A stretch of 64,000 nt of DNA, taken from Blastomyces gilchristii SLH14081. Taxonomy: Eukaryota > Ascomycota > Eurotiomycetes > Onygenales > Ajellomycetaceae. Location: contig NW_003101682.1 in the NCBI RefSeq assembly GCF_000003855.2, positions 5,584,828 through 5,648,827 of the forward strand, written 5' to 3'. The notes beneath the pieces are model-generated. The model saw nothing but the letters and a program-made list of their open reading frames with translations, was not told the origin of the DNA and made no database searches. This document shows positions 37,708-48,100 of the stretch, piece after piece. Positions within the stretch are counted from its first letter, which is position 1. Each line of letters opens with the position of its first letter. Both the position numbers and the translations under genes were made by a program.

Positions 37708-40184
37708 TCAGTTCATCCAGTGATTGCTTATATAATCAGAATTTGGTAACAATTATTGATAACACTCATGAAACAACTAAATACATTCTTGTGCAAGTTT
37801 ATTCTTCACTTTCTCATGAAAACTACACTTCTCTGATATACTGTGATCAGAGGTATTAAACTGTCTGATAATTTCATGTTTTATAATCATGAGTTTCTTG
37901 ATTGTTTCTCCTTGTAATTGTTCTCAGCAATAGTGATAAATATCTCAACTTGAGTTGAACTTTCACTCCATTCTCACCTCTGTCAATGAAATTGTCAGAA
38001 TATCACACATCATCAGTGCAACAGTTGAATATGTACTCTCAACAATTTTTCATAACTCTAGAATTGATTTGATGTGTAAATTCATCAGATTATCTTGAAG
38101 ATAGCAGTCAAATTCAGTTTTACAAGTATGTAGTTTTGTCTGATTTTTGGTTGCAATCAATGTATGCAAGTTCTGTTTCAAAGTTAGTATTATAGTTCTA
38201 TGAGATATGAAGTGTTACCAAAGATCATTACATACTAGAGAATTGTATTTCACTGTCTTCACATCTTAAACATCTGCTCATTCAAATCTCTGATAGTTGA
38301 CATTGTAGTAGTCTCAGGCTAATTTGATATATGAGTCTCATTTCTTCTCTGTCTAATCTTGAGAAGTGTAGATATTAACTCAACAGAAGAGATCTAGTAG
38401 AGCTGCTACAGCATAGTACTCTGTAAAAGATTGTTCAGTTTTGCTGTAATAATATGCTAGTTTATTCCTTGCAGTAATAATAGCCTGTGCTATAGCATCA
38501 TCCCAGACTGAATTTCTTTTTGAGTGATTCAACTGCTTCTCAAGATGAGTAAATAAACTGTTATATACTCACCAGACTGACTGCAGCATTGGTGTATGAG
38601 TGATTGAGACTGTCTTTATTATCTTATAAAACTGAAACAGTAAATCAATCACATATTTCAACTGAGTTCACTTCATATCAGAAAGTTTCAATGTCTGAAT
38701 CTTTTCCTGATCAGAGTGTTACACTCAATGATCAATCATCTGACACAATTGAAAAGCCTGAACAGTCATCTTATATATTGAACTTCACTGTGTTCTAACA
38801 TCCTGTATCATATTCAGTGATGTGACTGATTTTGTTTATTTTATTAAATATCATGAAATTGTTGTTGTTGTTTAGAAGAGGTACAAATTACATTAGCAAT
38901 GTTTCAAATCTGTGATATTTAAATTATTAGTCAATCTATTCAAAATTAACAGTAGCATTATCAAAAAGCATTATTAAAAAGCAATATCAAAAAGTGTTGT
39001 TAAAAAACATTATCTTTTATAAAGTGAATGTAAAAGTTACTTGAGTAATCACTTTCATCTCATTCTCATTTCAAGAATCAGTCATCTCATTATTCTTCAT
39101 CTCAATGTTAAGATTCTTTATCAGTGTTTGTATCACAAGTTGAACCACATGAGCAATGCAGAGGATATGACCTTGTTTATCATTTCAGAAATACAAAGCC
39201 AATTTTTGCTCCAAGCTGTTCATTATAGTGTAGTTATTCACAGTATTGTCAGTTGTAATTGTAAGAAGACTGAGACTAATATCTCAATAGTCATTTTTAA
39301 TCACAGTCATTAATATCTCTGCTATATAATCCCCAGTATGACTACTGATCAATGATTGAAATTCAATTAATGTCTCTTGATAAGTTCAGTTCTCATCAAT
39401 GTAATAACATGTAACTCTTATAAATGCAAGATTGTTTATACTAGTTCATGCATTCACTGTGAGAGACACTCTTTGATGATTCTTCAACTCTGATTCTAGA
39501 TGTTGTATATTAACTTTGTAGTGTATCTTGAGGTTGAACCGAAGACAGAATCAATGGAGAATATGAAGATTTGAATTAAGTATTTGAAGAAGTGTTCAGA
39601 ATTCAGGGTTTTCAATTGATTAAAGAGAAAGATTCAGAGATATACACATATGAAGTAATTATTCACAGAAGTTATCAGATGAGAGTTGTGAAATCAGAGT
39701 ACTGATACATGATCATTTTCACATGATTTTCTTCAAATTAGAAAGTTAGTGTTATCAAAAATTGTTATCTGATAGAGCAACTTATCAGCCCAGTAGTAAT
39801 TTTCTGATTATTTTTCTTTTATTGTCTGCATTCTGATGACTTCAGGTGTCAGAAAATTCCTTCAGAGTCATGATCAGTTTATGATGAATGTTTCTGAATG
39901 AAGTTGTAGTGATTATAGCAGAGAGATGACTCTTCAGTAATCTACAATACAATCTGTTGATAATTATTTCATAGTTCATCTCAGTATTTGTGTTGAGTTT
40001 TTTATAAATTTCATGACCTGAAATCAGATGTGAAGAATGAAGTGATCATTCATCATGATTGAAAGAGAGTATTCTGTGTTGAATTGTAAACAACATAGAC
40101 TTTGTGATTCACAGTGATTTCTTGAAGAGTTTGTGAATCTTCAATAGAAGTAAAAGAAGTGAAAGAAGTGAATTCAGAAGACAT
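37708..40184 (-). pseudogene. hAT transposase, copy A
   Basis: Start at complement of 40182-40184 (MSSEFTSFTSFTS...), stop at complement of 37708-37710. The N-terminal half includes a segment of the type VNAWTS..NLAFIRVTCYYID (about 39460-39390) and SSHTGDYIAE, typical of the start of the hAT catalytic domain. The central region reads YYSKTEQSFTEYYAVAALLD (about 38450-38390), followed by a DW/SY pair. The hATC dimerisation part follows at about 38000-37850 (IYHY...QLQGETIKKLMIIKH). At least a dozen codons are TGA/TAG, mostly former Trp, Arg or Gln. AT-rich segments such as 38940-39020 may be introns. The enzyme cuts and rejoins the TIRs. Confidence 0.88.
38953..39012. repeat. Short tandem array in hAT A
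   Basis: Units like AGCATTATCAAAA repeated four to five times, matching 20330-20396 in copy B. They are variants of the AGCGTTAC-type motif found in many non-coding parts of the transposon. Confidence 0.65.
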
Positions 40185-40700
40185 GATAATAATTTGAGAA
40201 AGATGATAATTTATTTTCAATAACTGATCACTGATGTATGTAAGAAGAATTAATATAAGAGAAAATAATCTTCTTTCTTAGCTTAGTTATAATTTTAGTA
40301 CTAACTCAGATTGAATATCATCAATGTATAAAAGTAAATAAACAATCTTGATTAATCTCTGTCATATTTCTTGAAATATATTAATATTATGAAAGAGAGT
40401 GTTACTAAATTGTGTTATCAGATGATATTATTAAAAATATATTAATATTGTGAATATCAATATTGAAAAAATGTTGATACTTATACATTATAGTGGCATG
40501 ATAGTTGAATATATATATATATATTATTCCTGACATTGATAATTGATTACAACTTGTACAATAATTTTTGAAAACTCAAAATTAATTTCAATTATTAACT
40601 AATAGTTATGAACTTATAACTAACTAATATAAAAAGAAAAAAACTTTTTCTACTCATTATCTTTCTTCTCTTTCTCATTCTTCTCATCATTCTTCACAAT

Positions 40701-41675
40701 TCACTTCTCATTCTCATTCTTCTTCTTCTCCTTCTCATCTGAGGTGATAATCATCTCAAAATCTCCCTCTGCTGCCTTCTCAGAGAAGGGTTCCTGCTGC
40801 TCTTCTTCAGCCAGGTCAACCTGTGCCTCAAAATCCCGCATTTCCTGGTCTGCTGTCTCAGGTTCCATCTCAGCAGCAAGCAGATTGGCATGCTCAGAGA
40901 GCAGGGCTGTCTCCTCAATGTCCTGAATCATGGAGTGCATTTGAGACCTGAACAAGGCCTCAATTCCCTCCTCTGCCAGCTCCTGCTAATCAATTAGAGA
41001 ACAGAAGTGTTATTAAAAATCATTATCTCTCAATAAAAAACTTATCAGTTTTGACTTCTTTGTCTCTCATTTCAATATCTTCTCAATCTTCTTCTGTCAC
41101 TGCTTATTTACAGTAACACTCTTCTTCTCCCTCTCTCTCTTCATCTTGGTCTTAAATCATTCTCAGAACTTCTCCTGGTCTCATCACTGCTGCATGAGGC
41201 TCTTCACTGTCTTCTTTTCTAATCTCTCATGAGTGGCATTATCTGCATTATTTCTATACTTAGTTCAGTCTAAATCTATCAGAAGTGTTACTTAAAATCA
41301 TTATCATTCTACTCTCTTGCAGAGCCTCTTCAAGGCATTATAATGTGCCTTGCAATCTGTCTCTCTGTGCTTGAACACCTTCTTCTTCTCTTTCTTCAAT
41401 CTGTGACAGTGCTCACGCGCCTTGATAATCCACAGGACCGCAGAATATTTGAAGGGGGATAACATGATTGGTTTTGATGAGTGTTGAGAGGGAAGTGAAG
41501 GCAGGCAATGATATAATAGTGATAATGATGATGATGATGATAATGATGATGATGATAATGATGATGAGAATGATGATGATAATGATGATAATAGTGATGA
41601 TGATGATGATAATGATGATGATGATGATAATGAAATGAGAAGTGCATCAGAATATATTATTGACTTATCAAACAT
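40701..41675 (-). pseudogene. Second gene of the hAT transposon (unknown function), copy A
   Basis: I do not recognise the family. Reading 41675 to 41304: a Ser-repeat N-terminus (codon tract 41514-41637), then a basic segment with KYSAVLWIIKAREHCHRLK and YNALKRLCKR. A middle segment (about 41260-41045) is Lys/Glu rich and broken by TGA at likely Trp codons. The last segment (40955-40701) is fully open, with SEHANLLAAEMEPETADQE followed by an acidic, then Lys-rich, end. Probable introns separate the segments, around 41265-41320 and 40980-41040. All three hAT copies keep the same segments. It could be a DNA- or histone-binding accessory protein, but that is speculation. Confidence 0.6.
41514..41637. 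repeat. (GAT)n trinucleotide tract in hAT A
   Basis: About 40 units of gat/aat. On the minus strand it encodes Ser (TCA/TCT) in frame with the basic segment of the second hAT gene. The His/Tyr-rich reading of the other frame is a shadow. Confidence 0.85.
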
Positions 41676-41769
41676 AAAGAGACAAAGAAACTATTAACAG
41701 CTTTCAGAGATGTACAGAAACAGCTACAGTGTTGCATAGCAACATTATCTTCATTCAATGCATGCACTA

Positions 41770-41958
41770 TTGATATTCTTTGTATGCATTTATCATATAA
41801 TCTATATCAGGGATACATGCAGAAAACAGATCTTTGTTGCTAGAGAGAATGATTGCAGTGATTCTCTGTTTTCATATTATAAAGATAAGTTATTCTCATT
41901 TCTTTCTTCTCTCTTTTCTCTTCTTCTTCAACTCATCACTAAGTCCAAGCTGGTATGA
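41770..41958 (+). other. Short conserved open frame upstream of the H3-like gene
   Basis: A 60-codon frame (HIIYIRDTCRKQIFVARE..., ending at TGA 41956-41958) stays open in all three hAT copies (also about 9635-9796 and 23685-23857), although most frames in copies B and C are broken. It lies 160 bp upstream of the H3-like ATG on the same strand. It may be a small exon or upstream reading frame, or chance. No recognisable domain. Confidence 0.3.
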
Positions 41959-42079
41959 AAACTATTAAAACACTCATAGAAACCCTCAAATTGAAGAGTA
42001 TAGACTAATCAAATTTTAAATACAGATGAATCAAATTATATTCAATAATACTAATTATTCATTCTTCTCTTAATAAAAC

Positions 42080-42118
42080 AACAGTCACATCTTCTTCTTC
42101 CCCCCTCTCAAACAAAAC
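42080..42118 (+). promoter_or_regulatory. Pyrimidine-rich leader of the H3-like gene
   Basis: CTTCTTCTTCCCCCCTCTC followed by AAACAAAAC directly before ATG. A CT-rich tract plus a CAAA-type start context is usual for well-expressed fungal genes, including histone genes. Copies B and C keep the CT-run and the A-rich start context. Confidence 0.5.
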
Positions 42119-42730
42119 ATGGCTCGCGAAAAGTGAGTACCACGCCAGACTATAATGATCAACACAGCCCCAGTACACAGGGCTGCATACACGCAGTGCA
42201 TGCTGGACTGGGAGACTGTGTGAGTTGCAAACTGATAGCAGCATCTCAGAGAGAGCTGTGCAGTGTGGGAAAGCCGCAACCCTCAGTCACATGTGCAGAG
42301 AGTGAATTGCTGCAGTAAGTGCATGTGCATTGCATGAAAGTAATGCTTTTTGATAACACTCAGTCTCTGATATCATGAAAATAGAGTCTCTTCATGAGAT
42401 CTGTTTTTACCAGAAGTCAGAAGATCTTATATTTCTCAAGATCATCTTCACATGCCTTGTCTGTGAAATTGATGAGAGGAATCATCAATTTCAGTATTCT
42501 GTCCTTGATGTCATTCAAGTGGCAGCAGAGTCCACCCTGGCCACACTTTTTAAGTGTATGTTTTCTAATTATTCACATTTATACAGATATATACTGATTA
42601 TTTATTAGATAATGTTAAGACAATGATTCATCACAGCCATGTTATTCTCACTGTGAGGGATACACAGTTGATAATGAACATTGTGAAGACTCTGAGAAGT
42701 GAGTATTTTGAGAGTACTGCAGCTCTGTGA
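42119..42730 (+). pseudogene. Histone H3-like gene carried by the hAT transposon, copy A
   Basis: Exons 42119-42314, 42364-42555 and 42609-42730 (196, 192, 122 nt; 510 nt, 169 codons plus stop). Introns are 42315-42363 (GTAAGT...CAG) and 42556-42608 (GTATGT, ACTGAT branch, TAG). The N-terminus is MAREK, like H3's MARTK. The histone fold follows: SLHEICFYQKSEDLIFLK (H3: ALREIRRYQKST), FTCLVCEIDERN (H3: FQRLVREI), QFQYSVLDVIQVAAESTLAT (H3: RFQSSAV..LQEA), then LFK and IHHSHVILTVRDTQL (H3: IHAKRVTIMPKDIQL). His/Cys at Arg positions are CAT/TGT from CGT; copy B often shows the other product. The N-tail is longer than in H3, loop 1 about two residues shorter, and there is a roughly 20-residue C-terminal extension. 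Four stops, all in exon 1 (TGA at codon 6; TGA, TGA, TAG later), are C-to-T products. Divergent H3 or CENP-A-like; which one cannot be decided here. Confidence 0.85.
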
Positions 42731-42735
42731 TCTTG

Positions 42736-42860
42736 ATTTTTTTTTATTTTTATTTTTTGTTTTTTTCTTTTTCTTTTCTTTTTTTTTTTTTTTATTGTGA
42801 TTTTTTCTTGTGTTTGTTTTGTTTTTTGTTTTTTGTTTTTTTTTGTATTTTATGTTTTTT
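42736..42860. repeat. T-rich low-complexity tract after the H3-like gene
   Basis: Long T runs with scattered A/C/G just downstream of the stop codon, also at 10575-10700 (copy C) and 43385-43445 (copy B). It may act in 3'-end formation; the Lys-rich antisense frame is a shadow. Confidence 0.7.
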
Positions 42861-43241
42861 TCATAATTAAAATTATATGAATTATGATCTGTGTTTAGAA
42901 AAGTAACAATATTTGATAATACTCTCTGTTGAATTTTCAACAAATGAGCACTATGTTATGATATTATATAAGTGAGAAATGATTTCATGGTCTCATTTAA
43001 TGCCATTCTCAATAATGGAATCAGAATGAAAATGTGACTAAGAATTCAAACATATTCTTTATCTGAGACTAGATTTTTATTTGAAAAGTGAATCTGAGAT
43101 CTTTAATATTTGAAATAACATGATTTGGAATCAATGTGATGAACATAAACCATGACCAGAAGTAATGCTTTTAGGTAACATGACAACTGTAAAGTTTGGT
43201 CCTGGTCTCAGACACGGTCACACGGTCAGTCTAGTCAGGTC

Positions 43242-43327
43242 ATATAATCTGATATACTAATTCTTTCATTATATAACTTTTCACAAGCTAGCAATCTTTC
43301 AATCACGCAAGCTTTACATCTTTCACA
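43242..43327 (+). repeat. C2 3' LTR, remaining 86 bp
   Basis: CATATAATCTGATATACT...CTTTCACA. With 37439-37447 it gives 95 bp. It is followed by CATTG (43328-43332), TSD partner of TATTG at 24578-24582. Confidence 0.92.
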
Positions 43328-43764
43328 CATTGTGAAGACTCTGAAGAGTGAGTATTTTAAGCGTACTGCGGCTCTGTGACCTTGATTTTTTTTGATTTTA
43401 TTTTGTTTTTTGTTTTTTGATTTTTTTTATATTTTATATTTTTGTCATACTTAAAATTATATCAATTATAATCTGTATTCAGAAAAGTAATGATATTTAA
43501 TAACACTCTCTGTTGAATTTTCAATAAATGAGTACTATGTTATAATATTATGTAAGTGAGAAATGATTTCATAGTCTCATTTAATATCATTCTCAATAAT
43601 GAGATCAGACTGAAAATGTGACTAAGAATTCAAATATATTCTTTATCTAAGACTAGATTTTTATTTGAAAAGTGAATCTGAGACCTTTAATATTTGAAAT
43701 AACATGATTTGAAATCAATGTAATGAATACAAACCATGATCAGAAGTAATGCTTTTAGGCAATG
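43328..43764 (+). mobile_element. hAT copy B, continuation after C2
   Basis: The sequence resumes exactly where copy B stopped at 24582 and matches copy A 42674-43180. It contains the last 47 nt of the H3-like exon 3 (43333-43379, ending GCTCTGTGA), then the T-rich tract. Gypsy G4 interrupts it at 43765. Confidence 0.9.
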
Positions 43765-44022
43765 TGTAAGAAATCCCACTCCTCGCGGATTCTTTACCTC
43801 TATTTCTATCTCTCGTGTAATCAATAGGGTTAGCGGCCCTTGGCTACATACAACTATATAGACTGAAGTTTGTAAATACTATTTACAACTCAGCTTAAAT
43901 ACTATTATACATTTAATCTCTATATTTTATCTTTCTACTGTGAATACTTCTAGTAGTTAACAGTATATATTATGTCAAGCTGCAAACACCTGAATAATCA
44001 TCTATATGTACTTATTCTTATA
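43765..44022 (+). repeat. G4 5' LTR
   Basis: 258 bp, TGTAAGAAATCCCACTCC...TATTCTTATA. It keeps CpG and CC in its first 100 bp (CTCGCGGATTC, TAGCGGCCCTTGG) that the 3' LTR has lost. Confidence 0.93.
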
Positions 44023-44029
44023 TTTCAAG

Positions 44030-45150
44030 CTCTATCAGTCAGCAATCATCTGTTATAACTGAAAGAACTAGAAACTTGTATACTTTAACTTCTGTGAACT
44101 CTACTGCAGATACTCAGAAGCAGTCATCTGAATCATGAATAACTCTTATAAAAGAAGTTTCAGAGAACTTACTAACTAGTTATAAGATATCATTCTCTAT
44201 ATCTGTGATAGAGAAACTCTCTAAACTTACAAATGAATTAATCTCAGTGAAGAACATTCTTGAGCATCTCTCACAGAATCAAGCTATTTTTCTACAAGAA
44301 ATACTTACTGTCTGTAAACACTTTTAAATCAAGTCTCTAGACATAATCTTCAGAAACACTTATGAACTGAAAAGAAACTTTCTTAAGTTACAACTACTTA
44401 AGACTAACTATCAAATCACAATCTATAAAAGCTTTTACAAGTTTGTATTTGAAATTGACTCACAAGTCTGACTATGTAATATGAAAGAGGAAAAAGCTAT
44501 TATCTATGTAACAACAGATTTCTACTATATTAAAGTTAAGAACTGACTGAATTATCTAGAGAATGATTATAAGAGATCTTACTAATCTGTTCTTAAGATA
44601 TATCTAGAGAATAAGTTGAAAGACTTTATAAACTGAATAGAGAACATCTGAGCTGCAATCATTAATATTAGAAAAAGAGGTGAGAAATCTGATAAAGACT
44701 ACTCACAGCACTTTATAAAATTATAATATGAATTGAGATCTGTGAAAATAGAGCTCTGAAACAAGATCTGAATAATAATATTTATAAAGAAACTGAATAA
44801 AAATATACAGAATAAGTGTATTAAATAAGACTCTAAGCTCTTGACTCTGAAGAAACTGATAACTCTTATTCACTGCTTACAGATTACTGTGAGAGTCACA
44901 GATCTATAGAGAGTAAATCACTGACTGATCTCATAAGAATCAGAATAATAGAGAACAGATTTATCAGAGAAAGATAATAAAATATAAAGAGATTTATATC
45001 TGACTGCTGAGCAGAGAGAGAGAGCTTTATAAGCTTCTATAAACAGAGTATATAATAGAGAGATTAAGAAAAAGAGACTCTGCTTTATCTGTTCTAAACT
45101 AGAATATCTTCATATAAACTGTCTGAATAAATTAAAATAGAAATTTAAGA
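44030..45150 (+). pseudogene. G4 gag
   Basis: Helical, charged region followed by a zinc knuckle at about 45086-45127: CFICSKLEYLHINC, where the third ligand position is shifted or mutated relative to CX2CX4HX4C. Many TGA codons. It would be the capsid/nucleocapsid protein. Confidence 0.7.
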
Positions 45151-45179
45151 AGTTATAAACAGAGTCAGTAACAGTCTTC

Positions 45180-48100
45180 TTAAGAGTCTTGAAGCTGATA
45201 TCTGAATCTGTTACTCTCTCAATGAAAATGCATGCTCATGAAGAGAGACTGTATCACAGTACTGCTATCTCATAAGCATGAGAAGTATTAATGAACTCAG
45301 AATCTCAGGTACCTATAGTGTCTCTAAAGCTTGCAGAGTGAATGAGCTAAGTGATGAAAACAGAAAATCTGATCTTATAATAAGCAGAGTATAAGAACTC
45401 AGATCTGAGAGCTGAGAAACTTATAAGAGTTATCTTTGAATTACAAGATCTCTCTGAAATCTGAAGAAGATTTGTAGAAACTATGATTATCACAGACATC
45501 ATAGATAACATGTACTTGAAACTTATATAGCTTCAAAGACATAATCTCCACATAGCTGTCTGTAAGTTAGATTTATACTTTCAATCACTGTTGACAGACT
45601 TACTTATAGAGATAGAATTAGTTAATACTGTAGAGTTAATTAGAGAAGACAAGCTTATCTATATAATAACTTTATAAATATCTGAGAACTTCACAGTTAT
45701 GAAAACTGATCTTCAGATATCAGAGAAATATCAAGATCTCACAGAGATATTCAGTTTAATTAAGATAGTTAAGCTTTCATCTCACTATAAGAAGAATCTG
45801 ATAATAGATTTGATAGAAGAGTAGAAACTCTTCTGAGAACTAATCTATAAGCTCTTTCATCATAAGACAGATGTTTTACAGACTTATATAAAGAAGAATC
45901 TGAAGAATGACTTTATCTGACTCTCACAGATCTTCACAGAAGCCTCTGTAATATTTATAAAGAAGAAGAATAAAGATCTCAGATTATGTATAAACTACTA
46001 TAATCTGAACTTTAAAATAATAAAGAGTTACTATTCTCTGTCTCTGATTGAGAATATGATCAACTGTGTTGTAAGAGCTGTTATATTCATATAATTAAAT
46101 ATAGTCAATGTATGTACACAGCTGTGAATATAGTCTGAAAATGAATGAAAGACTGTCTTTAGCACTCTATTAAGATTATTTGAATATCTAGTGATGTCTT
46201 TTGATTTGACTAATACATCTGCAGCATTTCAGTCTTTTATTAATAAAACACTGTATATATATCTAAATGTCTTTGTAATAATAAATCTGAATAATATAAT
46301 AATATACTTTATAAAGAAAGAACATACTAAGTATATATAAACTGTGTTGAAGATCTTAAATAAGACAGAACTATATATTAAACTTATAAAGTATAACTTC
46401 AGTATCTGTCAGATTAATTTCCTAGAATATGTAATTATCATAGATGATATTCAGATGAAATCTTCATAAGTGAAGACTATTCTATTATAACTGAAGTTAA
46501 CTAGTATTGATAAAAGAAGAATATTTCTGAGCATTGTAAATTTCTATAGACAGTTTATCTTTGTATTTATAAGAATCTTCTTAATTCTTATAAACATGCT
46601 GAAGAGTAAAAATAAGAAGAAGTTATTTCATAAATAAAGAATGAAAAGATTATTAAGAAGAGAGAACTATAAGAACTTTCTTAGTTTAAAAACTCACAGA
46701 GTCTTTATAAGATTGAAACAGATATTTATAGACACAGTGATACTGTTTCACTTTAATTTCTTACTCTTAATCAGATTAAAGACAGAGATCTTCTTCTTTA
46801 CAATTTCAGAAATAGTCTTATAACTACAGTTAAATGAGAACTGAGTTTCAGTGATCTTTGTCTCACAGAAGATACAACTCACAGAGATTAATTATAATAT
46901 TTATAATTAGAAGCTTCTTATAATAGTGAAATTCTTTCTTCACTGATATCACTACTTTAAGAGTCTTGTAACAGTGATTACTGTTAGAACTGATTATAAC
47001 AGCTTATAACAGTTTACTTCAATCATGAAACTCTCACAGTAATAGATTCACTGAGCTCAGAGACTGAGGAAATTCTGATTCAAAATAGAGCATATTAAGA
47101 GAACTAAGAACTCAGTGAACAGACTCTCTCACAGGTCTGACTATGTTAAGAAGATCAGAGTGATAGATATAGAGAGACTAGAGAAGATAGAAAAGCTTCA
47201 TAGAATACTCAGACTGAGTATTATAAAGAGATTAACTGAAGAGTCTCTCAATTCTCTGTAAGAGAAGAAAGAAGAGAGAGAGAAGAAGTCTGTATAACTA
47301 CTCTCTATAACACTGAGAGTTAACACTCTGAGAATCTTTATAAGAATTCTTGAAGAGAGTATCTATAATCTGAAGAGTTTACAGACTTTAAGAAGTGCTG
47401 TGAAAGATCTGATATAAGAAGAAACAGAGTATAAGTCTTTATAAAATCTTCTATTCAGATTGTCTGATCTGCAACTGAAATATGAATATACTTAGTATAT
47501 TCAGAAACTGCTTACAGCAGAAATCAACTCTGCAGAAATAAAGAATTAAAGAGACTTAAATAATCTCTTATAAAGAGAGAGCTGAATTTATATATCTGTA
47601 AATGAGCTTTTATATATAAAACTCATTAAAAGACATTATAACTCTTCTCTAGTAAGTTATTTTATAAATACTAGAACTTATAAGTTGCTTATAAGAAAAT
47701 ACTTCTAATGAAAGATGTGAGAATTTGTGAAGAAGATAGTGAATTCTTATACTATTTATCAGACTTCATAAGTAGTATAGTTCAGACTATATAAAGAACT
47801 TACTTCTTTACTCATTCTGCAGAAATCTTGAGAATAGCTAGAAATGAATACTCTTATAAATCCCTCTAAAAGCAAGAATATATATAATATCTACTTTAAG
47901 AGTGTACTTAGACTGACCGTGTGACCGTGTCTGGGACCAGGACCAGATTTTTTGATAGTTTCATTATCAACTCAACTGATCCCATTACATGGTTTTAACA
48001 TTAGATAGTAGTCTCATACTGTCTCAGTGAGACTTACTGTCTACTCTTATCACATTTTTCAAATGAGACTATGATTTTCACTTCTCAATTTAAATTATTT

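Larger units (their letters stand above)
37448..43233 (-). mobile_element. hAT transposon copy A (5786 bp, best preserved)
   Basis: Complete element between TIRs TAGACTGGCCGGCGGGACC (37448) and ...CACGGTCAGTCTA (43233), flanked by the perfect 8-bp TSD GTCAGGTC (37440-37447, 43234-43241). An 8-bp TSD and the transposase motifs define hAT. Three genes are visible: the transposase (minus, 37708-40184), a second gene of unknown function (minus, 40701-41675) and a histone H3-like gene (plus, 42119-42730). It has higher GC and fewer stops than copies B and C, fitting its position as the innermost insertion. Confidence 0.96.
24583..43327 (+). mobile_element. Ty1/copia retrotransposon C2 with nested LINE 2 and hAT A
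   Basis: The element has 95-bp LTRs and the 5-bp TSD TATTG (24578-24582) / CATTG (43328-43332). The order is gag (24941-26460), gap, protease/integrase (to 28136), LINE 2 (28137-35641), RT and RNase H (35656-37438) and a 3' LTR split by hAT A (37439-37447 and 43242-43327). Without its insertions it is about 5.4 kb. It is inserted in exon 3 of the H3-like gene of hAT B. Confidence 0.93.

Noticed and set aside
40744..40926. Plus-strand Ser-rich frame
   Set aside because: Shadow of the open acidic tail of the second hAT gene on the minus strand.
42605..42943. Lys-rich minus-strand frame
   Set aside because: It reads the T-rich low-complexity tract downstream of the H3-like gene on the opposite strand.
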